From contig CAZMXS010000003.1 of NCBI GenBank assembly GCA_964570325.1, positions 65,588-129,587 on the forward strand: a DNA stretch of 64,000 nucleotides, written 5' to 3'. The translations under genes and the position numbers were made by a program. Shown one piece after another: positions 9,568 to 17,356 of the stretch (position 1 is its first letter; every line of letters begins with the position of its first letter). The stretch comes from CAZMXS01 sp964570325. Its GTDB lineage: Bacteria > Verrucomicrobiota > Kiritimatiellia > CAIQIC01 > CAZMXS01. The notes below the pieces were generated by a model. It did no database searches, was not told the origin of the DNA, and was given only the letters and a program-made list of their open reading frames with translations.

Positions 9568-9830
9568 TTTCTTTCTCCCGCACGATTTCGCCGCTGATCA
9601 CCCCCTGCTTGGGGATGGATACACCAAGTCGCGAATGGGTACTCGTAACCCCAGCCGCCACAATTCCGCCGCTTGCCGGACAGCGTTTTAGACTCTTCAT
9701 TATCACGAGCGGCCACCCCTTGCAACCATCAGGCCAGCGGTGATCGTTATGCCGCTGATTTTCAAAATAGACTTTTCAATCTGAAACTTTTATATCATAT
9801 TATATTATTATGTATGAATAAAGGATTTCA
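9568..9830 (+). promoter_or_regulatory. Divergent AT-rich promoter region upstream of the GH30 gene
   Basis: 263 bases between divergent genes. The last 75 (about 9755-9830) are strikingly AT-rich for this chromosome (runs such as tatatcatattatattatt) and end in an AAAGGA ribosome-binding site just before the ATG at 9831. A small inverted repeat AGCGG...CCGCT lies at about 9735-9755. Exact -35 and -10 boxes cannot be assigned confidently because several TATAAT-like hexamers overlap. Confidence 0.5.
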
Positions 9831-11183
9831 ATGACCATCAATAAGTTGCGAATGATATTAACGGCAGATGGCATTTCCGACCGTTTAAGCGAGCGCGGCA
9901 CCTTGCAGCTCGTTGCAACGGAGTCGCCCGTCACCACAATGATCAGTCTGACGGTGGATGAAGCCCAGCAATTTCAGGAGATTGTTGGGTTTGGCGGGGC
10001 GTTCACGGAATCGGCCGCCTGGGTGTTGGCACGCCTTTCGCGAACCCGGCGGACGCAGGCTTTGCGCGCTTATTTTGACCCCGACGCCGGTTTGCGCTAT
10101 TCGCTTTGCCGCACCCACATTAACAGTTGCGATTTCTCACTCGCCCATTATTCGTTCGACGACACGCCGGGCGATACCGACCTGCGGGATTTCAGCATCG
10201 CCCATGACCGTCAGTGGCTGCTGCCGCTGATCCACGACGCGCGCGCGATCAGCGGCGGACGTTTTCGCCTGCTGGCCTCGCCTTGGAGTCCGCCAGCGTG
10301 GATGAAAACCACCGGCCAGCGCAACCACGGCGGCGCGCTGAAACCCGAGTACTACCCGGTTTGGGCCCGGTTCATCGCAAAATACATCCAAGCGTATGAA
10401 GCCGAGGGCATCCCGCTCTGGGGCATCACCGTGCAAAACGAGCCGGTCGGCCGGCACCGCTGGGATTCCTGCGAGTGGACGGCCGACGCCGAGCGCGACT
10501 TTGTCCGCGACTTCCTGGGCCCGCAACTGGAACGTGACGGACTCGCTCACATCCGCATTTTCGCGGTGGACCACAACAAGGATATCATCGTCGCGCGCGC
10601 CGCTCCGTTCGCCGGCGATGCCGCTGCGCGCCGCCGTGTGGCCGGTATCGGCGTGCATTGGTACGCCGGCGATCATTTTGACCAGCTTGACCGGGTGCAT
10701 GCGCTGCTGCCGGACAAGCTGCTGCTGGCCACCGAGGCCTGCTGTGAGGGCGGCGTCAAGCTGAACCAGTGGGACCGCGGCGAGCGCTACGCGCACGACA
10801 TCATCGGCGATCTGAACCACTGGGTTTCCGGCTGGCTGGACTGGAACATCGCCCTCGATACCACCGGCGGGCCGAACCACGCGAACAACTTTTGCGACGC
10901 CCCCATCATTGCCGATCCCGCGAACGACGCGCTGCATTACCAGAGCTCGTTTCATTACCTCGGCCACTTCAGCCGGTTCATCGAGCCCGGCGCGATCCGG
11001 ATCGGCATCCAAACCTCCGACCCCAGACTGGAAGCGACCGCTGTCCGCAATCCGGATGGCGCGATCGTTGTCGTCGCGTTGAATCGCACGGAGGACTCCT
11101 TGCCGTTCCGGCTGATCCTGGATGGAAGCACGGCGGACACCACCCTCCCCCCACATGCGATCATGACATTGGTTGGCGGCTGA
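9831..11183 (+). CDS. Glycoside hydrolase family 30 (glucosylceramidase-like)
   Basis: A 450-residue retaining beta-glycosidase of the GH30 (beta-glucosidase/beta-xylosidase/glucosylceramidase) type. The typical GFGGAFTESAA segment is at residues 53-63, the acid/base is E204 in TVQNEP, and the nucleophile is E302 in ATEACCEG. The TIM barrel is followed by a C-terminal beta-sandwich (ending DTTLPPHAIMTLVGG). No signal peptide is present, so the enzyme should act in the cytoplasm, on imported oligosaccharides or glycosides, rather than on extracellular polymer. Substrate (glucosyl, xylosyl or fucosyl) cannot be decided from the sequence. The neighbouring secreted binding protein is divergently transcribed. 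Confidence 0.92.
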   Translation: MTINKLRMILTADGISDRLSERGTLQLVATESPVTTMISLTVDEAQQFQEIVGFGGAFTESAAWVLARLSRTRRTQALRAYFDPDAGLRYSLCRTHINSCDFSLAHYSFDDTPGDTDLRDFSIAHDRQWLLPLIHDARAISGGRFRLLASPWSPPAWMKTTGQRNHGGALKPEYYPVWARFIAKYIQAYEAEGIPLWGITVQNEPVGRHRWDSCEWTADAERDFVRDFLGPQLERDGLAHIRIFAVDHNKDIIVARAAPFAGDAAARRRVAGIGVHWYAGDHFDQLDRVHALLPDKLLLATEACCEGGVKLNQWDRGERYAHDIIGDLNHWVSGWLDWNIALDTTGGPNHANNFCDAPIIADPANDALHYQSSFHYLGHFSRFIEPGAIRIGIQTSDPRLEATAVRNPDGAIVVVALNRTEDSLPFRLILDGSTADTTLPPHAIMTLVGG

Positions 11184-11204
11184 AAATGTTTTCGCCGGGA
11201 TGCT

Positions 11205-12866
11205 TTATGGACACCGCAACCGGATAATCGTTGCATCCGTGTGCTCAATGACCGCACCGTACGGCTGAAGCATACCGGCACAGACGCGGATGAGGTCCGG
11301 CTTCAGCGCAGCCCGCGCGGTCGCCGGGTCGGCGGTCACGCGCAATTCCACACTGTCGGCGGCGCGCCCGGCCGCCAAAGTAATCGCCCGCGCGCCGGCT
11401 ACGGCAGGCGGCTCCACCAGGTTGAGCAGGACATCCTGGAGCCGATCGGCGTCAACCGCCGCCCGCAGCGGTTCCGGCGGGATGGTGAGGCACACATCCA
11501 CCGCCTTGAACAACGGCAGATATGAAACCTGCCGGATCAACTCATCGCGCCACATGTCCGGGTTGTCGGCCGCGGCAAAAGCCGCTGCCTCAGTCCAAGA
11601 CGGCGGCTTCAGCCCCGCCGCCAAACGGCGCAGGACGGCCACCGCGTCCGCCGGGTCCGCCAACTCGGCATGCTCGAAACCCTGCAAGGTGTTCACGAAG
11701 TCCTGTAACAAACGACGAATCCGGCCGAACAAGGCGAGTTCCGCCACCGGCGCCGGCAGCGAGCGCGCGAGCGCCTCTTCGAGCTTGCGAACGATCTGCA
11801 AACCTTTCAAGGGCACAGCCGGGTGAAAATGGCCGGCCTCATATTCGCGCACATAACCGCCGAACTCGTTAAGGTAGCGATCCATCGCCTCCAGATCCAG
11901 CGCCGCCAGCAGACCCGCGGCAACCGGCCCCTCCTCCAACTGCTCAAGCCGGTATGCCAGCGTATAGAGCCGACCGGCGAGGATGGTCAGCAAGCGCCCG
12001 GCTTCGCCCAAAATTACACGCGTGTATTCCTTCAACCGGCGCGCGCGTGCGGAATCCAGCGTCGCGATCTCCGCCAGTTGCCGCGCGCGTTCGATGGAAC
12101 TCTTCAAAACGGGCAGGGCCTTGTCGCCCGGCACCGCCCGGCCGTGGCCTGGACAGCACCAGCGCACCGCGCCGGATTCGATCAAGGCCGCAATCCCCGC
12201 CAACGAACGCAGCAGGTCATCGCGATTCCAGCCGTAAGCGCCGGCGATCATGGGCTGGACGGCAAACAGCAGATCACCCATGAAGAGCACGGAGCCGGCG
12301 CGAATGCTGAGGCCATCGGGACTGTGGCCGGGCGTCTGATAAATCTCCAGCGCCTCCTCCGGGCCAAAGTCCAGGCGCGCGCCGATTAATTGCGCGCCGG
12401 AGGCCCATTCGCGCTTCAACGGGGCCGGCGCCGGGAGACCGCCGCCGGGCGCCGCCGGCAACGGCAGGAGCGGCCGCATATCCATCACGGCGGGAAAACG
12501 CGCCTCATGCAGATATGACAAGGTGAGTTGCTCGTCGCCGGCCGCAATGGCGGCGGCGCCGGCCGCATGCGCAAGGCGCAGCGGCGCGCCAGCGGGCGCC
12601 GCGACCGCGCCAATCGCCAGCGCGTGGTCGCGGTGACAATGGGTCAGGAGCACCATCACCGGCCGAACCCGCTCGGCCGCGGCTACGGCGATTTGCCGAT
12701 TGATTTCCGCTGTTTGCGCCGGGTCGGCGCCAGGATCAATCACGAGCAGCGCCGACGGACCGCACAGCAGGTATGTATTGCTGCACGTGGCATCAGGCTT
12801 GCGCTCGAGCGGCAGCATCGAGAATCGAGTTCCTTCCACGGGCTGCCAACGGATCTCGCTGGACAT
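11205..12866 (-). CDS. Metallo-beta-lactamase-fold protein fused to a helical region and a degenerate GHKL-like domain
   Basis: 553 residues. The N-terminal third is an intact MBL-fold hydrolase: HCHRDH at residues 76-81, H181 in TPGHSPDG, D198 in FMGDLLF and H241 in CPGHG. Residues about 255-430 are alpha-helical, like a dimerisation/linker bundle. The last 90 residues resemble a histidine-kinase ATPase domain (AVDADRLQDVLLNLVE near 470-485, in the place of the N-box), but the conserved Asn-Ala pair is replaced and no G-box is seen, so ATP binding is doubtful. It starts 11 bases after the STAS gene, so the two are surely co-transcribed. A role in an STAS-centred regulatory switch is inference; the MBL substrate is unknown. 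Confidence 0.75.
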   Translation of the reverse strand: MSSEIRWQPVEGTRFSMLPLERKPDATCSNTYLLCGPSALLVIDPGADPAQTAEINRQIAVAAAERVRPVMVLLTHCHRDHALAIGAVAAPAGAPLRLAHAAGAAAIAAGDEQLTLSYLHEARFPAVMDMRPLLPLPAAPGGGLPAPAPLKREWASGAQLIGARLDFGPEEALEIYQTPGHSPDGLSIRAGSVLFMGDLLFAVQPMIAGAYGWNRDDLLRSLAGIAALIESGAVRWCCPGHGRAVPGDKALPVLKSSIERARQLAEIATLDSARARRLKEYTRVILGEAGRLLTILAGRLYTLAYRLEQLEEGPVAAGLLAALDLEAMDRYLNEFGGYVREYEAGHFHPAVPLKGLQIVRKLEEALARSLPAPVAELALFGRIRRLLQDFVNTLQGFEHAELADPADAVAVLRRLAAGLKPPSWTEAAAFAAADNPDMWRDELIRQVSYLPLFKAVDVCLTIPPEPLRAAVDADRLQDVLLNLVEPPAVAGARAITLAAGRAADSVELRVTADPATARAALKPDLIRVCAGMLQPYGAVIEHTDATIIRLRCP

Positions 12867-12877
12867 GCGGCGCGCCC

Positions 12878-13183
12878 TCAGCGCTCAATTCGGATAAAGG
12901 TCGAAAAGCCGGAAAGCATCAGGACGTTCATGACTTCCTCGCCGACCTTGGCGAGGGTGAGCGTCTTGCCGTCCCGCCGCGCCAGTTTGGCCAGCGTGAA
13001 CAAAGCGCGCAACCCCATGCTGGAGACGAAATTGAGCCCGGCGCAGTCAATCATCAAATCGCGCGGCTTGAGTTCCAGTAACGGTTTGATCCGGTTTTCA
13101 AACGTCCCCGCCGAGAGCGAGTCAAGCTGGCCGCTAACCGTCACCCGGATCACATCGGGCGCTTCGTTAATCATCATTTCCAT
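12878..13183 (-). CDS. STAS-domain protein (anti-sigma factor antagonist-like)
   Basis: A 101-residue single STAS domain of the SpoIIAA/RsbV type. It has the typical order: strand VIRVTVSGQLD, helix FENRIKPLL, then LMIDCAGLNFVSSMGLRAL, where S69 or S70 corresponds to the serine phosphorylated by anti-sigma kinases. A GGGAGA-like ribosome site lies upstream. It is the first gene of a two-gene unit with the MBL/GHKL-like protein. No sigma factor or canonical RsbW-type kinase is in the window, so the partner is unknown. Confidence 0.88.
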   Translation of the reverse strand: MEMMINEAPDVIRVTVSGQLDSLSAGTFENRIKPLLELKPRDLMIDCAGLNFVSSMGLRALFTLAKLARRDGKTLTLAKVGEEVMNVLMLSGFSTFIRIER

Positions 13184-13330
13184 ATCCGTTCTCCCGCTGG
13201 TCTGCCGGACGCCGCATATTGCCTGATCATACCCACACCCGGCGCATGGATTACCCGCCGCACCACTCCCTGCTCGCCGGCCGCTGATTACCGATCACTG
13301 GTTGCGGCCACACTCCACCGCCCGGACTCA

Positions 13331-13795
13331 TCAGCCGGCGCCGCGCCACGTACCATGCACCAGCAGCGCGCAAAGAATGCCGAGAATCATGCCGAAAAGC
13401 ACTTCCATCCGGGTATGCCCAAGAAACTCAACCAGCTTCTCCTGCGACAGGCGGTGCGCCTTGAACATTTCATCCACGATCTGATTAAGCAATCGCGCCT
13501 GCTGCCCGGCGGCGCGACGCACGCTCTGGGCATCAATCATCACAATCAGCGACAGGCCGAAGGCCAGCGCGAAAATCGAGGTGCTGAAACCCTCCCGCAA
13601 ACCGATGGAGGTGGCGGCGGCGCAAACGGCAGCCGAATGGGAACTGGGCATGCCGCCCAACCGGAACAGGAAGGCCGAGTCGAACCGGTGTTCCCGAATC
13701 ATATAAGTCAGCAATTTGATGCATTGAGCCAAAATCCATGCCGTCACGCCAGCCCAGATCGTGATGTTGCCCATCCAGTGGAAATCGTTTGTCAT
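13331..13795 (-). CDS. Divergent PAP2 / DUF212 family membrane protein
   Basis: 154 residues from the ATG at 13795 (MTNDFHWMGN). A longer in-frame start at 13897 would add 34 Arg/Ala-rich residues and is unlikely. The family hallmark is RLGGMPSSHSAAVCAAATS, a relic of the phosphatase/vanadium-haloperoxidase motif, followed by MIDAQSVRRAAGQQA and EFLGHTRMEVLFGMILG. Four or so membrane helices are visible. DUF212 proteins are widespread in bacteria and plastids; a lipid- or polyprenyl-phosphate role is likely but unproven. It stands alone between the STAS unit and comEC. Confidence 0.88.
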   Translation of the reverse strand: MTNDFHWMGNITIWAGVTAWILAQCIKLLTYMIREHRFDSAFLFRLGGMPSSHSAAVCAAATSIGLREGFSTSIFALAFGLSLIVMIDAQSVRRAAGQQARLLNQIVDEMFKAHRLSQEKLVEFLGHTRMEVLFGMILGILCALLVHGTWRGAG

Positions 13796-13910
13796 GCGTC
13801 CGAAGCAATATCGGTTCAGTCCGCCCAGTGCAAGGGAAAAGGCGGGCGGCGACCGGGACGCCGCCCTGCCATGAATGCGTGCAGCAGCCATGCTCACGAG
13901 AAGACACTGT

Positions 13911-16268
13911 TCACTCGTCCCAGGTCAGGTGGATGACGCCTTCCCAGTCCGTGCGCCGAACCTGCGCGCCAACCGCCTGCGCACGCGCCAGGATTTCAGG
14001 ATGCGGGTGCGCGAATTGGTTTTCCGGGCCGGTGCTGACAATCATCGTCTGTGGCCGCGCCAAAGCCAAGAACGCCGGCGTGCTGCCGACGCGATCGCCA
14101 TGCGCGCCGACCACCAGCGCTTCGGCCGCCGGCTCGATGCCGGCCTGCACGATGGCGCGTTCAATGGCGCCGTCGGCGTCGCCCATGAACAGGATCGAAT
14201 GCCGGCCGCGCGCCAAGCGCAGCACCAGCGAGGCCTCATCCGCGCGAGCCGAATGCAAGCCGGCCGGCGGATGCAATACCTCCCACTCCACTCCGCCCGG
14301 CCAGACGCCTCGGTCGCCGCGGCGCAATCGGCGCACCGGCACACCGGCCAACCGCGCGGCGCGCAACCATTCCGCCTGTTGTGGAAAGGCGCGCGCCGGC
14401 GCCGGGCACCAGAGTTCCCGGATTCGAACCTGGTGTAATATTTCCGCGGCCGCCCCGGCATGTTCCGCGTCCGGATGACTGATCACCAGAATCTGCAATT
14501 CGTCCACGCCGCGCTCACGCAGCGCCCGCAATACTCGCGTCGCCATATGTCGCGGGCCGGTATCCACCAGCACCCCGCAGCCGGGCGCAACCACCAGCGC
14601 CGCGCTGCCTTCGCCAACGTCCAGTATGTCCACGGTCGTTTTTTCCTGTGCGGCGCTCCAAAGGGCCGCCAAAGCCAGGCAACCGCCGGCGGCCAACCAG
14701 ACCGGCGCGCGCCGCCGACCAGCCGCCAGCAGGCCGATCGCCAGCAGGCCATACCAGCCCCACAGCCAGAGTCCGCTCGGCGCCGGTACCAATCCATGTC
14801 CGCCGGGCACGGCCGCCGCCCACTCAATGATCTTCATCAGCCAGGAAATGAAGGTCACATTGGCGTGATTAAAAATTTCCCCCAGCCATACGGACACTGT
14901 CGCCGACAACAACGCCAGGCAACCGGTCAGCATGATCACAAAGGCAGCGGGTATAACGATCAGGTTCGCGGCCAGCGCAATCGGCGACGCCAGGTTGAAA
15001 TAGCAGGCAGTCAAGGGAGCGGTTACCAGCCAGGCCGCGACGGAGGCGGCGCCCAAGCCGGCCACGAGGGAACAGACCTTGGCGCCATAGCGCCGCCACG
15101 GCGCGGGCGGCGCACCGCTCAAGGGATCGGCGGCGGCCGGCAAAATCGGTTTTGGATAAAGCGCAGGATACAACAGGATCAGACCGGCCACGGCGCTGAA
15201 GGAAAGGACAAACCCCAAATCAAATAACTGTTCCGGCGCCGCCAGCAGGATCAGCCAACCGGCGGCAGCCAGCGCGGACATGCCATCCGGTCGGCGACTA
15301 AAGGCCAGACCCAGCCAGAAAACCACAGCCATCACCCAAGCCCGGATTGCGCTGACGGCCATGCCGGTGGTGACGACGTATAATCCCAGCAACGGCGCCA
15401 GCAGCAGGCACCAGCGGGTGCGCGGCAACCCCAGCGCATTCAATAAAGCGGTCAACAGGCAGGCGAAGACCGCCACATGCGTGCCGGATACGGCAAAGAT
15501 GTGGACAGTCCCCGTGCCGCGGAAGGCGCGATACAATTCCTCCGGGATATCCTCCCGACACCCCAGCATCAGGGCGCGCAACACGCCCACCTGCTCAGGG
15601 AACGCGGCAATCCCTCTTCCCAGGATTTCACGCATAACACGCCGTCGTTCCAGGCAGAACGCGACCAGCCGCGAGCCGCTGTCGCGGGAAATGCGCCGGG
15701 CCGCCGGACCCTCGACCTCCATGCGGCACGCTTGATCGCCGCTCCATTCCCTTTTGGCTGGGGGGTGCGATAACACGCCCTCCAGACACCAGCGGTCGCC
15801 ATAAGTGGGCCGATCCGCAGCGGCGGCCGGCAACCAGCGCACACGGACCGGCCCGCTGGCGCGCCGCCAGCAATGGGTCCGCCGCAGGCCCTCCGCCTGA
15901 ACCATGAATTCGCAGCGTGTTCGGTCGGCCGGCGTTTCCCGCATTTCCGGTTCGCTGACCACCCGGCCGATAATGCATACATGTTCGCAAGGACGACGCA
16001 TTTGCTGCGCCAACTGACGCGGCGCGGGATCATGCCGCGCCAGCGCGCCGTGCAACGCGCCGGCCATAGCCGCCAACACAAAGACCAGCGCCCCGCCGCC
16101 GCGCCGAAGCCACAACCAGAGCAGACCCATGGCGGGCAAGGCCGCGAGCAATAAGCCAAACGGATTCCAGCCGCCAAGCCAACCCGCGCAGATACCGGTC
16201 ACATGCGCGAGCGCAAAGCCCACTATTGGGCGGCGCAAACCGCCGTTATTGAGATTACAATCGAACAT
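13911..16268 (-). CDS. comEC: ComEC/Rec2 DNA-uptake channel protein
   Basis: A 785-residue inner-membrane protein. It has an N-terminal transmembrane pair and an OB-like DUF4131 segment (residues about 85-190). The Competence domain begins near ALMLGCREDIPEELYRAFRGTGTVHIFAVSGTHVA and has about eight further membrane helices. A C-terminal metallo-beta-lactamase domain carries VDTGPRH and SHPDAEHAG. ComEC forms the channel for single-stranded DNA in natural transformation, and the MBL domain is thought to degrade the non-transported strand. thiD lies 24 bases upstream on the same strand. No other competence genes are in the window. Confidence 0.96.
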   Translation of the reverse strand: MFDCNLNNGGLRRPIVGFALAHVTGICAGWLGGWNPFGLLLAALPAMGLLWLWLRRGGGALVFVLAAMAGALHGALARHDPAPRQLAQQMRRPCEHVCIIGRVVSEPEMRETPADRTRCEFMVQAEGLRRTHCWRRASGPVRVRWLPAAAADRPTYGDRWCLEGVLSHPPAKREWSGDQACRMEVEGPAARRISRDSGSRLVAFCLERRRVMREILGRGIAAFPEQVGVLRALMLGCREDIPEELYRAFRGTGTVHIFAVSGTHVAVFACLLTALLNALGLPRTRWCLLLAPLLGLYVVTTGMAVSAIRAWVMAVVFWLGLAFSRRPDGMSALAAAGWLILLAAPEQLFDLGFVLSFSAVAGLILLYPALYPKPILPAAADPLSGAPPAPWRRYGAKVCSLVAGLGAASVAAWLVTAPLTACYFNLASPIALAANLIVIPAAFVIMLTGCLALLSATVSVWLGEIFNHANVTFISWLMKIIEWAAAVPGGHGLVPAPSGLWLWGWYGLLAIGLLAAGRRRAPVWLAAGGCLALAALWSAAQEKTTVDILDVGEGSAALVVAPGCGVLVDTGPRHMATRVLRALRERGVDELQILVISHPDAEHAGAAAEILHQVRIRELWCPAPARAFPQQAEWLRAARLAGVPVRRLRRGDRGVWPGGVEWEVLHPPAGLHSARADEASLVLRLARGRHSILFMGDADGAIERAIVQAGIEPAAEALVVGAHGDRVGSTPAFLALARPQTMIVSTGPENQFAHPHPEILARAQAVGAQVRRTDWEGVIHLTWDE

Positions 16269-16292
16269 GGCGCACGGGATTCCGCCAAGTCT

Positions 16293-17129
16293 TCAGGGTT
16301 CGGCCTCGAGACCGGCCTGATTAAAATTGAGGGGGTAATGGCGGCCGATCGCCACAGCGCTTTCCAGCGCGCAGTGGACGTAACTTTTCGCGCGTTCAAC
16401 CGCGTCATTGAGCAATTCGCCCTGAGCCAGAAACGCCGTTAGGGCGGCTGAAAAACAACAACCGGCGCCATGATTCTCGGGCACTTCGAGTCGGGGCGCG
16501 GCAAACTGACACCCCTCTCCCTCGTCGTAAACCACATCGTATACCTCGGCTCCCGGCAAATGACCGCCCTTGATGACGCAAGCGGTGTCAAACCGATCGC
16601 CAATGTCGCGGGCGGCGGCCTGCATTTCCGCCAGTGAATGAATCTTACGCCCGCAGAGGATTTCCGCCTCGTGCAAATTCGGCGTGATCACGCGAGCCTG
16701 CGGCAAGAGGTCGGAACAGAGCGCATCCACCGCATCGTCCTGCAGCAGGCTGGCCCCGGTCGCCGACACCATCACCGGGTCTACGACCAGCACGGGGATC
16801 CCTTGCCGCACATCGGCCATGGCAACCGCCCGGACGATTTCCGCGTTGTATAGCATGCCGGTCTTCGCGGCGCTGACGGGAAAAGCATCGCAAACCGCCT
16901 TGATTTGCCGGCGGACAAATTCCGGATCGAGCGCGACAATTCCCTGAACGCCGACGGGATTCTGCGCGGTCAGGCAGGTAATGGCGGTGGCGCCGAACAC
17001 CCCGAGCGTCGTGAAAGTTTTCAAGTCGGCTTGGATGCCCGCGCCGCCGCCGCTATCTGATCCGGCAATGGTAAGGACTACCGGCCGTTCGTCCGTTTGG
17101 TCCGTTTGCTCCGTGGCCATGCTCTTCAT
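16293..17129 (-). CDS. thiD: Hydroxymethylpyrimidine/phosphomethylpyrimidine kinase ThiD
   Basis: A 278-residue ribokinase-fold enzyme that phosphorylates HMP and HMP-P in thiamine synthesis and salvage. Diagnostic segments are TIAGSDSGGGAGIQADLKTF at residues about 20-39, KTGMLYNAEIV, DPVMVSATGASLL, TPNLHEAEILCG, and the anion-hole/catalytic GAGCCFSAALTAFLAQG. Start codons at 17129 and 17120 are both possible. No TPP riboswitch-like sequence is visible in the 120 bases upstream, where only the tRNA-Lys promoter lies. comEC follows 24 bases downstream, probably in one transcript. Confidence 0.96.
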   Translation of the reverse strand: MKSMATEQTDQTDERPVVLTIAGSDSGGGAGIQADLKTFTTLGVFGATAITCLTAQNPVGVQGIVALDPEFVRRQIKAVCDAFPVSAAKTGMLYNAEIVRAVAMADVRQGIPVLVVDPVMVSATGASLLQDDAVDALCSDLLPQARVITPNLHEAEILCGRKIHSLAEMQAAARDIGDRFDTACVIKGGHLPGAEVYDVVYDEGEGCQFAAPRLEVPENHGAGCCFSAALTAFLAQGELLNDAVERAKSYVHCALESAVAIGRHYPLNFNQAGLEAEP

Positions 17130-17213
17130 GCTGCGACAGAGTTAATGATTCAGCGCCCGGAGTCAAGCCGTTCCCCCGAGAGAAATAGCTCCATATTTTT
17201 TTATGTTTCGGGG

Positions 17214-17241
17214 TTGCCATGCGAAGCGCGATCATTATTAT
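17214..17241 (+). promoter_or_regulatory. Putative promoter of tRNA-Lys
   Basis: TTGCCA at 17214-17219, 16 bases, then TATTAT at 17236-17241. Both are close to the sigma-70 consensus and sit 8 bases before the first tRNA base. Confidence 0.5.
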
Positions 17242-17249
17242 ACGCCCCC

Positions 17250-17326
17250 GGAGGCTTAGCTCAGTTGGCTAGAGCAGCTGACTCTTAATCAGCGGGTCGC
17301 GGGTTCAAGTCCCGCAGCCTCTACCA
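17250..17326 (+). tRNA. tRNA-Lys (anticodon CTT)
   Basis: A full cloverleaf. The acceptor stem GGAGGCT pairs with AGCCTCT (one terminal G-U). The D-stem is GCTC/GAGC, the anticodon stem GCTGA/TCAGC encloses loop CTCTTAA (anticodon CTT), and the T-stem GCGGG/CCCGC encloses TTCAAGT. The discriminator is A and CCA is encoded (17324-17326). Confidence 0.97.
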
Positions 17327-17356
17327 AACTTCCCCTCTATAATCGCGGCCCGAAAT

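Noticed and set aside
10137..11156. 339-codon minus-strand frame antisense to the GH30 gene
   Set aside because: The GH30 frame has both catalytic motifs and full length; the antisense frame has no family features.
17130..17249. TPP riboswitch upstream of thiD
   Set aside because: No CTGAGA or matching THI-box core could be found on the minus strand before the thiD start; the space is used by the tRNA-Lys promoter.
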